NCBI GenBank assembly: GCA_947258785.1
Contig: CAMYJT010000001.1
Location: 1 to 64,000, forward strand
DNA from: an uncultured Gammaproteobacteria bacterium
GTDB lineage: Bacteria > Pseudomonadota > Gammaproteobacteria > Arenicellales > JAANXG01
Direction of reading: 5' to 3'
DNA: 64,000 bases
This document shows positions 54,054 through 63,136 of the stretch, piece by piece (position 1 is the stretch's first letter; each line of letters begins with the position of its first letter). The position numbers and the translations under genes are program-made. The notes beneath the pieces are model-generated. The model was given only the letters and a program-made list of their open reading frames with translations. It was not told where the DNA came from and did no database searches.

Positions 54054-55859
54054 TCAAGCGGCGCTCTTGCGCCACTTGCGCTTGCCGGCCGCCCCCCGAA
54101 TGGCCTGTAGAAGTTGGATGACGTCGATCGGCTTACCGGTGACGCGGTTGAACCGCTTGACCGGTCGGCCCAGCGCGCCCGAAATCAGATTGGCAAACTG
54201 ACCTTCATAGTTCAGTTCCGGCACTACCACCACTTTGCAGTCATTCAGAAAACGAAGAATCGGCCTTACCGGCAGTGGGGAGAGCATGACGACCTTCATC
54301 GCGGCGCAGCGGATCCCATCCTCCCGGGCCAATATCGTTGCCTCGAGGGCCTCGCCAAAGGTCGAGCCCCAGGTCAACACCCCCACATCGACCTTGCCGG
54401 TGTCCCCGAACCGTTTGCAAACGGTAATACCCGGGTGCTTCAAGGCCGCGTTCAGTTTCCCATGCCGCTTCTCGGTCATCTGCAAGTGCATGTCCGACAG
54501 GTCGTTGGGCCGCCCGAATTCATTGTGCTCCAGACCGGTCGCGGTGTGGACACCACCCACGTCCCCAGGTACGGCACGTGGGCTAACGCCGTCCGTCGTC
54601 AACTCGAAACGCCGGTACGGCAGATCCGCCTGACGATCCCTGTGCATCGGTTTCCAGGACTTGGGCAGAAACGGTGGGGTGTCTGGAAACACGACCGTTT
54701 CATAGCGGTTCGATAAGTAGAGATCCACCAGGACGACCACCGGCACCTGGTATGCCTCCGCCATCTCGAACGCCCTGCCGGCGCAGCGCCAGCACCCCTC
54801 CACATTCGTCGGCGCCAGGACGATGCGCTTGGCGTCTCCATGGCCACCAAACACAGCGATATTTAGATCGGACTGCTCCGTTTTGGTGGGCATACCTGTG
54901 CTGGGACCACCGCGCTGTGAGACAAAGATTACCGCCGGTACCTCGGCCATGACGCCGAGACCCATCATTTCCGTCATCAGTGCAAATCCCGGACCCGACG
55001 TCGCAGTCGCCGACCGCGCGCCGGCAAATCCGGCGCCGATGGTAGCCGAAATCGCCGCGATCTCGTCCTCCGTCTGCAGCAGTCTGGCGCCGTGCTTCGG
55101 CATCTCCACGGCGAGCCGCTCCATAATGCTGGTCGCCGGAGTTATCGGATAACCGAAGAAGGTCTCGATTCCGGCCTCCAGACAGCCGCGGACAATCGCG
55201 TGGTTACCAGTCATCATGGTGGATAGACTCGATCTAGCACGCCGTGCCGGTGGCCCAAACTCCAGTTTATCGAAGCGGTAGGTCTCGCCGCCACGCTCAT
55301 AACCGGCGTTGAAGGCAGCCACGTTGGTCTTCGTTACTTCCTCGGCCTTGGTTCGAAACTTTTCGGTGATCGCCTCGATGAACGCCTGACGGGGTAATCG
55401 GTAAAGCCCGGCTACGAAACCCAAGGCGACAATGTTCCGCGAACGATTGGCGCTCGTCGATTGTTCGGAAATCTCTCGCATCGGCAACCCATAAGGAAGA
55501 TGGCCCGGCCTGAGGTGACCGGACACGTGCCAACCCTCCTGAACCGCCGCAATCGGCGCCGAATCGTAGATAACCGCGCCAAAATCCCTCACCTCACTCA
55601 CATGCGGTATGGCATGACCATCGTTGAGCGCCACCAGGACATCTGTTTTCGGCTTCATCGAGTAGACCTGACCCGTGGTAATCCGGGTCCTGGCGATACA
55701 CTTGCCAAATCCACGGATCTCCGCTGGATACTCGTCGAAAGCGATAACCCGGTATCCCGCCCTTGCCATCGCCCTCTTCAAGATGTCACCAACCGCAATG
55801 GTCCCGTCGCCCGCCGATCCACAAACGGCAATTTGCACGTCGGTTTGCACTGAGTTCAC
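54054..55859 (-). CDS. korA: 2-oxoacid:acceptor oxidoreductase alpha subunit, gamma-alpha fusion
   Basis: A 601-residue fused subunit. Residues 1-190 are the gamma domain (A-V-C-G-S-A-G-D-G-T at the start). The alpha/PFOR I-II domains begin near 215 with G-N-H-A-I-V-R-G-C and F-G-Y-P-I-T-P-A-T-S. S-Q-R-G-G-P-S-T-G-M-P-T-K is the conserved CoA-region motif and supports the 2-oxoglutarate or broad 2-oxoacid type. Starts at GTG 55859, sharing one base with the stop of the flavoprotein gene upstream. The aromatic-degrader 2-oxoglutarate:NADP oxidoreductase (KorABC) is the closest described arrangement known to me. Confidence 0.92.
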   Translation of the reverse strand: MNSVQTDVQIAVCGSAGDGTIAVGDILKRAMARAGYRVIAFDEYPAEIRGFGKCIARTRITTGQVYSMKPKTDVLVALNDGHAIPHVSEVRDFGAVIYDSAPIAAVQEGWHVSGHLRPGHLPYGLPMREISEQSTSANRSRNIVALGFVAGLYRLPRQAFIEAITEKFRTKAEEVTKTNVAAFNAGYERGGETYRFDKLEFGPPARRARSSLSTMMTGNHAIVRGCLEAGIETFFGYPITPATSIMERLAVEMPKHGARLLQTEDEIAAISATIGAGFAGARSATATSGPGFALMTEMMGLGVMAEVPAVIFVSQRGGPSTGMPTKTEQSDLNIAVFGGHGDAKRIVLAPTNVEGCWRCAGRAFEMAEAYQVPVVVLVDLYLSNRYETVVFPDTPPFLPKSWKPMHRDRQADLPYRRFELTTDGVSPRAVPGDVGGVHTATGLEHNEFGRPNDLSDMHLQMTEKRHGKLNAALKHPGITVCKRFGDTGKVDVGVLTWGSTFGEALEATILAREDGIRCAAMKVVMLSPLPVRPILRFLNDCKVVVVPELNYEGQFANLISGALGRPVKRFNRVTGKPIDVIQLLQAIRGAAGKRKWRKSAA

Positions 55860-56878
55860 TAGTCGTACTCCCAGAATGGAGAATATATGGTGCCGTCCTC
55901 TTGCAACTGGATCTGTTCATCCACTGTAGCCGAAAACGGCACTTCATCACCGGTCATGTTGCGCGCCGCCACCTCCCCCATCATCTTCACGTTCTTCCAG
56001 CCATAGTAAAAGTGATACGCATTCTGTTGGGGGGACCAAATCTGGCATACGTCGCCGGCGGCCCAGATGTCGTCACCGGTGGTTTTCAACTGTGGATTTA
56101 CGAGAATGCCGCGTTCTATGTCGATACCCGCGCTGCTCATGAAGTCCACGGACGGCGTCAGACCGTAAAAAGGCATCACCACATCGCCTTTGAGCACCTC
56201 GCCGTCCTCAAAGATCACCTGCCGGGCCGGCCGCTTGCCATGGCTGGATTCGACCCGATCGATCCGCCTGCCGTCGACAACCTCCAAACCCATACGCCGC
56301 AGCGCCTCCAGATAACGAGGCCGGTCGTCAGCGTCGATCTCGTGAGGCCAGAAGGTCCGGTCGCCGGCGACCAGTACCACCGAGTGTCCGGTCTCGATCA
56401 GCGTCCGGGCAAGGTCCAGGCCGAGCACGTCTCCACCGAGCATGATCACGACGCCGCCGTCCGGTAATGCCTTGCGAACCATCATGGCCAGTCTGTAGTT
56501 ATTGAAACTGATCATGCTGTCGCTGTACTCCAGGAGTCGCTCCGGGATATAACCGGTGCCACCCGTCGCCACCAGCAGCTGATCGTAGCTCAGCGCCTCG
56601 CGGTGCGACAGGCAAATGGTCCGTTTGTTGGGGTCCACGTCTTTAACCAGCGTTTTGCGGCGCAATTTAATGTTCTGCTCGTCGTAGTAGGACGGCGGGT
56701 AAACTAGGTAGTCGACCCAATCACCGCGCCCGCGAAAAACATCGGGCAGGTCGTAACGGTTGTAGAACAACAGGGCACCGGCGGACACGATGGTAATTTG
56801 GCAATCCGGATCCCGCCGCCTCAGTACCGCGGCGGCATGGCTGCCTGCAATTCCGTTACCGATAATGATCCGCTGCAT
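55859..56878 (-). CDS. NAD(P)/FAD-dependent oxidoreductase
   Basis: A 339-residue flavoprotein of the nitrite-reductase-large-subunit-like or rubredoxin-reductase-like group. The N-terminal FAD motif is I-I-G-N-G-I-A-G-S-H-A-A. The NAD(P) motif is in V-I-M-L-G-G-D-V-L-G-L-D, and the distal FAD motif D-D-I-W-A-A-G-D-V is clear. It sits between the two large oxidoreductase genes and shares its stop with korA's start. It probably links the 2-oxoacid enzyme to NAD(P) or ferredoxin; its direct partner is inferred. Confidence 0.87.
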   Translation of the reverse strand: MQRIIIGNGIAGSHAAAVLRRRDPDCQITIVSAGALLFYNRYDLPDVFRGRGDWVDYLVYPPSYYDEQNIKLRRKTLVKDVDPNKRTICLSHREALSYDQLLVATGGTGYIPERLLEYSDSMISFNNYRLAMMVRKALPDGGVVIMLGGDVLGLDLARTLIETGHSVVLVAGDRTFWPHEIDADDRPRYLEALRRMGLEVVDGRRIDRVESSHGKRPARQVIFEDGEVLKGDVVMPFYGLTPSVDFMSSAGIDIERGILVNPQLKTTGDDIWAAGDVCQIWSPQQNAYHFYYGWKNVKMMGEVAARNMTGDEVPFSATVDEQIQLQEDGTIYSPFWEYD

Positions 56879-56881
56879 GGA

Positions 56882-58723
56882 CTAGATGTCCTGTTGAATG
56901 AGCTCGTTGCGCGTAATTGATATGCAATTGGTCGGGCATGCGTGATAGCAGGCTCCGCATCGGATACATTCTCCATTGTCGATCCAGATCGCACCGACCT
57001 GGTCCCAAACCTTGGTTTCGGACAGCGAGCCATAGGTCCCATCCGTGTTGATCTCGACATCTTTGACCAGTTTTATGCAATCCCGCGGCGCAACATCGAT
57101 GCAGGCCCGACAATAGATACAATTGTCGACGTCGATTTCGTATTTCAGATAACACAGGTAGCAGCGTTTTGCCTCTTCCAGGGCCCGCTCTTTATCGAAA
57201 CCCATTTCGACTTCGTTATCGAGATCGCCGAAGCGCGTCGACACCGACTCGGTCGACATGTGCTGACGGGGTATGAAATCGAAACGCCGTTCGCGCAGCG
57301 GCTCACTCACGGCTTCTATACGCACAACACTCCGGCGCCGTTCTCGTCCCATCAGCCAGGCATCCAACTTGAGAGCTATATCACGCCCATGCCCGATCGC
57401 CTCGATGACCGTCGACGCCCCGTTGACGAAATCGCCCGCCGCGAACAATCCATCGACGGAGGTCATACCGTCGTCACCGGTCTTGACGTTTCCCCACCGG
57501 TCCAACTCCACCTCGACATCGAGATAATCGTTGACCGTTTTCTGACCGATTGCGACCAGCAGCGTATCGAAGGGCTCGGCGAATTCAGATCCGGGAATCG
57601 GGATGGCCTGCCTCCGGCCGTTGGCGCGCCAGGCCCCGAGGCGATTCTGGACGAACCGAATACCGGTGCCTTGGCCCTGCTCGTCGATCGCTAAACCGAC
57701 CGGGGTCCGCAAGCCGCGGATCGCGACGCCTTCGCGCTTGGCCTCGAGAATCTCTTCCTCCAGTACGGGTATGTATTTTTCCGTAGTCCGCAGGTGTATC
57801 GTGACCTCCTCGGCGCCAAGCCGCCTGGCGACACGCGCGCAGTCCAGCGCCGTAAATCCGGCACCAACCACGGCCACGCGGCGACCGACCGATTTGTGGT
57901 CGCCACGATGCAGCTCGAGTAGGAAATCAAGACCGTATTCAGCATTCGGCATCTCCGCGACACGATCCCGGTCGCCCTCCTCGTCCCGCAACGGCAAAGC
58001 GGACGCGGCCATGCAGCCGGTGGCCAACATCACCGCGTCGTAGCGCTCGCGCAGCTCCGACAACTTCACTTCCCCGTCGCCCCGGCCGACCGGACAACCC
58101 GTCTCCACGGTGACGCCGAGCCGGGTCGTATTGTGCACCTCCACATCGAGGACGCTCCGCGGCAATCGGAATGCTGGGATTCCGTAACGCAGCATTCCGC
58201 CGGCACGCCGCTCACGCTCAAAGATCGTCACCGCGTGCCCGAGAATGGACAGGTCATGGGCCACCGCCAATCCAGCCGGTCCACCGCCGATGATCGCCAC
58301 GGATTTGCCGGACGGTGAATAGAGGTCCTCGCTGATCCGGTGCCCTGCGGTCTTCAGGTCGGAGGCCGCTCGCTTGAGATGGCAAATATTGACCGGATCG
58401 CCGTTGCCCGGCCAGCCGTGGCGACAAACCGGTTCGCACGGACGACTGCAGATCCGCCCGAGCACGCCCGGCAGGACGTTGGCGATACGGTTGAGCTCGT
58501 ACGATCGGCCGTAGCGGTCCTCGACGATCATGCGGATATACGCGGGTATGTTGGTGTCCGCCGGGCAGGCGGTCTGGCAGGGGACATTTTCCCGCACCCA
58601 ACCGATGTCGCGGGGATCGGTGGAAAATCGAACGGTGGTCTCGATCCGTCGTCCGAAGGACTGCGGTTTTGAAAAATCCTCACCCTCGTCGAGGTAGGTC
58701 TTACGGATTTTCTGACTGCTCAT
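56882..58723 (-). CDS. korC: FAD/iron-sulfur NAD(P)H oxidoreductase, GltD-like (KorC type)
   Basis: A 613-residue protein related to the glutamate synthase small subunit. An N-terminal Fe-S region has [12 protein letters not shown] and C-S-R-P-C-E-P-V-C. Then come the FAD motif I-G-G-G-P-A-G-L-A, the NADP motif V-G-A-G-F-T-A-L-D, and two C-terminal ferredoxin motifs. The last, [12 protein letters not shown], is complete; in the one before, the fourth Cys is replaced by Ala ([12 protein letters not shown]). It probably carries electrons between the 2-oxoacid oxidoreductase and NADP. First gene of the operon. Confidence 0.88.
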   Translation of the reverse strand: MSSQKIRKTYLDEGEDFSKPQSFGRRIETTVRFSTDPRDIGWVRENVPCQTACPADTNIPAYIRMIVEDRYGRSYELNRIANVLPGVLGRICSRPCEPVCRHGWPGNGDPVNICHLKRAASDLKTAGHRISEDLYSPSGKSVAIIGGGPAGLAVAHDLSILGHAVTIFERERRAGGMLRYGIPAFRLPRSVLDVEVHNTTRLGVTVETGCPVGRGDGEVKLSELRERYDAVMLATGCMAASALPLRDEEGDRDRVAEMPNAEYGLDFLLELHRGDHKSVGRRVAVVGAGFTALDCARVARRLGAEEVTIHLRTTEKYIPVLEEEILEAKREGVAIRGLRTPVGLAIDEQGQGTGIRFVQNRLGAWRANGRRQAIPIPGSEFAEPFDTLLVAIGQKTVNDYLDVEVELDRWGNVKTGDDGMTSVDGLFAAGDFVNGASTVIEAIGHGRDIALKLDAWLMGRERRRSVVRIEAVSEPLRERRFDFIPRQHMSTESVSTRFGDLDNEVEMGFDKERALEEAKRCYLCYLKYEIDVDNCIYCRACIDVAPRDCIKLVKDVEINTDGTYGSLSETKVWDQVGAIWIDNGECIRCGACYHACPTNCISITRNELIQQDI

Positions 58724-58898
58724 GCGGTGACGGTTACCCCCAGTGGCCTGGAAGTAGACATGATAATTTCAGTAGATCCAGAGATAAAGAGTTTTGTGGC
58801 CGGCCACCGCCGGCCGTGAGCAGTGGATCACCTTGCTTCCGCCGGCCTTCCGATCATCGGCGCAGGTCTCGACGGGGTCAAGAGTCGAGGGGCAGTGG

Positions 58899-60131
58899 TC
58901 AGTGTTTGGATAAAACGGGATTGGAGGAGAGCGCTGTGATCGACGTTCTCTGTCTCTGTAACATCCATGATTCGACTCGATCGCCAATGAGATGCAGCCC
59001 GTCGAGGGTGCCCGCCGTCAACGCGTCTCCAGGCAGGTTTTGTTCGGGGAGTCGCCGCAGTGCTCGAGCCATGGTTTGCCAGTCCAGATTGCCGTTCATA
59101 TCCAGCATGTGCACCAGGCCCAATTTTTGAGCTCGGCGAGCGCGTATGAGCTGCTCTTGGCGCGGGGTTGAGCGAGGAACCAGTACAGCCCGTTTGTTCA
59201 GGCTCAAAATCTCACAAAACGTGTTGTACCCACCCATCGCCACCACGCCCACCGACTGCTCCATGAGCAACTCGATTCGGCTGTCGAATTCCAAGGTGAC
59301 GACCCGTGCGAGCTTGGCCGCACGGTCTTGGAAGCTCTGTTGCTGCGACGGCGGCATGAAGGGGCCCAGCACCAGCAGCGCTGAGAGTGGCAGACCGGGA
59401 TCCTTCTCGTAGGCACGCATGACCCAGTCGATCATCACCCCCCCGTCGCCACCACCACCTGCGGTCACCAGTAAAAACGGATCTTCCATTTTGCGCGATG
59501 GCGGCACTCGGTGGCTGGGCATTTCGCGCCGCAGGTAACCAGTGTAGATCGTCTTTTTCCGCACCGATCTGGGCACATTCAAACCCGCCAACGGGGTACC
59601 GAGCTGTTGGAGACCAAATACCCATATCTCGTCATACAGGTCCTGCAATGCCGGCAGCGCCCGTTTTCGTTGCCACTCACGGCGCAGAAGGGTCGGTTCA
59701 TCCATGACGTCCCGTAGACCCAGCACCGTAACCGCGCCACGGTCACGCAGCATCTCCAGGGTCTTTACGACCTCGCCACGCAGGCCCAAAGGCTCTTTGT
59801 CAACGATGAAAAGGTCTGGCTGAAAGATCTCGGCCGTGTGGTGAATAATGGATGCACGTATTGCCAAGGTCTGTTCCAGATCTATGTGGAGTCCAAGCGA
59901 GGTATATCTGCCGTTGTGCAACTTTATAACGCCGGGTATCCGCACAAAATCCACCCGTGCCCGGAAATCGTAACTACCAATGATCGGCGATCCCGAGAGG
60001 ATCAGAACAGACAATCCCTTGTATCTCTCCACCAGCGAGTGAGCAATCGCCCGGCACCGACGGAGGTGGCCGAGACCGAACGTGTCGTGGCTGTAGATAA
60101 GAACGCGGCCGCCGTGCAAGCGCTCACTCAT
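58899..60131 (-). CDS. MurG-like glycosyltransferase family protein
   Basis: A 410-residue GT-B-like protein. Y-S-H-D-T-F-G-L-G-H-L-R-R opens the N-terminal domain. V-T-A-G-G-G-G-D-G and a G-G-Y-N-T-F-C-E-I-L segment are typical of the MurG/UDP-glycosyltransferase-like group. The ATG at 60131 behind GGGAG is chosen rather than a TTG one codon earlier. Related proteins are scattered in Proteobacteria near polysaccharide genes; substrates are mostly undefined. It is divergent from the cyclase gene. Confidence 0.75.
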   Translation of the reverse strand: MSERLHGGRVLIYSHDTFGLGHLRRCRAIAHSLVERYKGLSVLILSGSPIIGSYDFRARVDFVRIPGVIKLHNGRYTSLGLHIDLEQTLAIRASIIHHTAEIFQPDLFIVDKEPLGLRGEVVKTLEMLRDRGAVTVLGLRDVMDEPTLLRREWQRKRALPALQDLYDEIWVFGLQQLGTPLAGLNVPRSVRKKTIYTGYLRREMPSHRVPPSRKMEDPFLLVTAGGGGDGGVMIDWVMRAYEKDPGLPLSALLVLGPFMPPSQQQSFQDRAAKLARVVTLEFDSRIELLMEQSVGVVAMGGYNTFCEILSLNKRAVLVPRSTPRQEQLIRARRAQKLGLVHMLDMNGNLDWQTMARALRRLPEQNLPGDALTAGTLDGLHLIGDRVESWMLQRQRTSITALSSNPVLSKH

Positions 60132-60288
60132 CAAAATCTCCCATTCGCAGTTGTATCATCAGCCCGCATAGTACACGCCGATGGGTGCCGGTGCACTACT
60201 GCAACGCACTTTGGCGGTTCCCGGTAGTCTATATTACCGGGGCAGCGTTTTTCCTTCTGTGGGTAAATTGGCAATGGGTAGAATGTAA

Positions 60289-61614
60289 ATGATTGAGAAA
60301 CTAGCTAGATTCTCGGTACTCGGCGTCTCCAACCGGGAGCTACCGCCGCGCCTTCTGGCAGCGATGCGTGAACAACAAGATTCCAGTGAAATATTGATCG
60401 GATGGATACAACTCGGCGTAGTGGTTACGTTCGCCCTGCTGTACACGCTGGCGCCGAAGACATTCAGCGAAGATGTGGAATTTGCGCCGGTCCCGTGGGT
60501 GCTCGCAGTTTACTTCATGTTTACCGTGATGCGCCTGTTCCTGGCCCACAAACAGCGGCTTCCGGATTGGTTGTTGTACATTTCGGTGGTGGTTGATATC
60601 ACACTGTTGTTTGTGCTGATCTGGACTTTCCACATCCAGTACGGCCAACCCCCATCGTTTTATCTGAAGGCCCCCACCCTGTTGTACGTGTTCATTTTTA
60701 TAGCACTCCGCGCGCTACGGTTCGAGGCCAGATTCGTCACCGCTGCCGGGTGTGTGGCGGCCCTTGGCTGGCTGCTGATGGTGCTCTACGTCGTAACGGA
60801 TAATGCTCAGGACAGTATGGTGACCCGCGATTATGTCGTCTACCTGACATCGAACAGCGTCCTGTTGGGCGCAGAGTTCGACAAAATCATTTCGATATTG
60901 ATGGTCACTGTCATTCTCACCATCGCTCTATACCGGGCCCGTGGATTGTTGGTGCAATCGGTCGTAGAAAGTACCGCCGCACGGGATCTGTCGCGGTTCG
61001 TACCAAGCGAGATCGCGCAACGGGTGAAGACCGCGGACCACGAGATGATCGCCGGGGAGGGCGAGGTGAGGGATACCACAGTGCTGTTTGCCGACGTCGA
61101 GGGATTTACAACACTCAGCGAGAACATGCCCCCGACCGATCTCATTAACACGATTAACGAATTCTGCACCGCAGTGGCGGAGCCCATCGAGCGATTCGGG
61201 GGCGTCATCAACCAATTCCAAGGCGACGCCATCCTGGCGAGCTTCAACCTGCCCAAAACGGATGAGGCACACGCCGCTAACGCAATTCGATCGGCCATCG
61301 CGATTCAAGACATTTTACGCAGCCGCAGATTTGGCAAGGACATCGCTTTGAAATCACGAATCGGGATCAACACCGGGATCGCGGTGGGAGGTTTGGTCGG
61401 CACAGTAGACCGGTTGAGCTACACCGTATTGGGCGACGACGTCAATCTTGCCGCACGACTGGAACAGCTCAACAAGGAGTACGACACACAAATCATGATC
61501 GCAGAGCGCACACGCCAGCTTGCCGGCCCCGACCAGTTCCGGTTCAAAAGGCTGGGCTCGGTCAGAGTTCGCGGTCGACAAGCCGACACCGTTGTTTACA
61601 CCGTCCTCAGCTGA
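60289..61614 (+). CDS. Membrane-bound class III adenylate cyclase
   Basis: A 441-residue cyclase. The N-terminus has about six membrane helices (residues 38-215). A coiled linker (R-D-L-S-R-F-V-P-S-E-I-A) leads to the catalytic domain at 260-435. The metal-binding aspartates are D269 (F-A-D-V-E-G-F-T) and D313 (Q-G-D-A-I). The transition-state Asn and Arg lie in G-D-D-V-N-L-A-A-R-L. It makes cAMP, perhaps in response to a membrane signal. A cNMP-binding protein gene lies 0.9 kb downstream and may be a local effector. Confidence 0.92.
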   Translation: MIEKLARFSVLGVSNRELPPRLLAAMREQQDSSEILIGWIQLGVVVTFALLYTLAPKTFSEDVEFAPVPWVLAVYFMFTVMRLFLAHKQRLPDWLLYISVVVDITLLFVLIWTFHIQYGQPPSFYLKAPTLLYVFIFIALRALRFEARFVTAAGCVAALGWLLMVLYVVTDNAQDSMVTRDYVVYLTSNSVLLGAEFDKIISILMVTVILTIALYRARGLLVQSVVESTAARDLSRFVPSEIAQRVKTADHEMIAGEGEVRDTTVLFADVEGFTTLSENMPPTDLINTINEFCTAVAEPIERFGGVINQFQGDAILASFNLPKTDEAHAANAIRSAIAIQDILRSRRFGKDIALKSRIGINTGIAVGGLVGTVDRLSYTVLGDDVNLAARLEQLNKEYDTQIMIAERTRQLAGPDQFRFKRLGSVRVRGRQADTVVYTVLS

Positions 61615-61655
61615 ACCGCGGTGTAGCGCTCAGGCGGTCCGTCGCCGACGGAACA

Positions 61656-62282
61656 CTAGGCGTTTCGTGCTTCCAGTTGCTTGATTTTCCGATCCAGATT
61701 CGACTGGGCGGTGTTTTCGTAGCGGGACCGGAAAAACTCGGTGTAAAAAAAGTATTCGCGATTCGATAACATCCTGAAGAACTCGAGCTCTCCCTGCTCG
61801 AACTCCCGATCCGTTAAATGTCCGAATTCATCGCGTACGAGTCTTCCCAGACGAATGAAGTCATTCCATGGCAACGCAAAACTGGAGAGATCTATGTCGA
61901 CCATGAACTTCTCGTCTGCGCTGAGCGGATTGCTCGGATACACTGTCATCATAATTAGGTTTGTCACTTGGCCGACGAAAGTCGACTCAATGCCGTTGCC
62001 AGTATGGATCTCGAACAGCTCAGCACTTTTCCGCTCGTTGTCTGTCCGGCACGGGTCATAGACCACATCGTGAAACCAAAGCGCCATCTCCACCGCATCT
62101 GGATTGTCAAGATGCTCCCGGACGATATCGAAGTGTTCGAGACAGGCGTGAATGTGCGGTAATCCGTGATAATGACGCGTCGGATGGGAATAACTGTTGG
62201 CCAATTCCTGATACACAGTGTCGCCACTCGGCGCGCCGGAGGCATGCCGATCCCACAGGGAGGCAAAACGCGTTTGATCCAT
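61656..62282 (-). CDS. HD-superfamily phosphohydrolase-like protein (COG4339 type)
   Basis: A protein of about 208 residues. The metal-binding histidines and aspartate are visible as R-H-Y-H-G-L-x-H-I, W-F-H-D-V-V-Y-D and a late acidic group. The ATG at 62282 (M-D-Q-T-R-F) is preferred to an upstream frame at 62339. The family is known as a predicted metal-dependent HD hydrolase with unknown substrate. Its position between a cyclase and a cAMP-binding protein makes a nucleotide or signalling role possible but unproven. Confidence 0.8.
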   Translation of the reverse strand: MDQTRFASLWDRHASGAPSGDTVYQELANSYSHPTRHYHGLPHIHACLEHFDIVREHLDNPDAVEMALWFHDVVYDPCRTDNERKSAELFEIHTGNGIESTFVGQVTNLIMMTVYPSNPLSADEKFMVDIDLSSFALPWNDFIRLGRLVRDEFGHLTDREFEQGELEFFRMLSNREYFFYTEFFRSRYENTAQSNLDRKIKQLEARNA

Positions 62283-62506
62283 TGACCGTAACCTCTCGCT
62301 CAACTGACCCGGTTGTGCAGGGCATTGATACGCCAACATTAATCCGACGATTTGTCAAGCAATCGTAAACTCACGACGCTTCGACTCATCCGTCCGTCCA
62401 CAATTCGACGGAGTACTAGCAGGGCGAGTAGGACCGTAACAACAGTTGTTCGAAAATTCGAGGAGAATGAAGCGCTATTTGACAGAAGTTTCGTGAACAG
62501 GAGCCG

Positions 62507-62971
62507 CTAGCCCGCTTCTTGTTTGAATTTGGCCTGCAGCGCCTCGTATTTCCGTAAGGTATTCGCAAGCCGTTCGCTCAATAGACGCATTACCTCGAGG
62601 GCGATTTCCGAATTTTCGCACAGCAAGGTCAACAGGGTGTCCGCGGTGAGACGCAGCACCCGTACCGGGCCCTTGGCGCGCACCGTCGCCGACCGGGGCG
62701 CATTGTTCAACACACCCATCTCTCCGATCAATTGATTCTCACCAAGTTCGAAACTTGGCATCTCCCCCGAATCGGATGCGGTCAATACGTCCACCTTGCC
62801 TTCGATAATCACATACGCACAATCCGAGGCATCGCCGGCGTGAAACAATTCCTCACTGTCGGCGAAAGCCAGGGCATCACTGGTGAACGCCAACAACTTC
62901 AGTTTTGCGGGCGACAGTTTCGTAAACATCGGAATCTTACTAAGAACGTCTGCCTCGTCTTTAAGCGTCAC
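62507..62971 (-). CDS. Stand-alone cyclic-nucleotide-binding domain protein
   Basis: A protein of about 154 residues with one cNMP-binding domain and no helix-turn-helix. The phosphate-binding cassette reads G-E-M-G-V-L-N-N-A-P-R-S-A-T, with the key Glu, Arg and Thr present, so cAMP binding is likely. I place the start at GTG 62971, behind CGGGAG, as homologues begin near L-K-D-E; a GTG at 62992 would add seven residues. The C-terminal coiled segment may mediate dimerisation. It probably acts as a cAMP-responsive partner protein. Confidence 0.85.
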   Translation of the reverse strand: MTLKDEADVLSKIPMFTKLSPAKLKLLAFTSDALAFADSEELFHAGDASDCAYVIIEGKVDVLTASDSGEMPSFELGENQLIGEMGVLNNAPRSATVRAKGPVRVLRLTADTLLTLLCENSEIALEVMRLLSERLANTLRKYEALQAKFKQEAG

Positions 62972-63136
62972 GGCGAAAACTCCCGGAATCACCCTGCTCG
63001 TGTATTTTTAGGTTGACACGCCAAGTCAAGGAGATCAACCTCTGGCCACTCCGTGAACCGAATTTGGACCTATATTGTGCACGGCGCAAACTCCATCAAG
63101 AACGCAACCCACCCCGGAAAACTCAACGACCAAGCG

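Noticed and set aside
61638..61652. Hairpin TCCGTC-GCC-GACGGA between the convergent cyclase and HD genes
   Set aside because: Only a 6-bp stem with a 3-base loop and no U-run on either strand; too weak to call a terminator.
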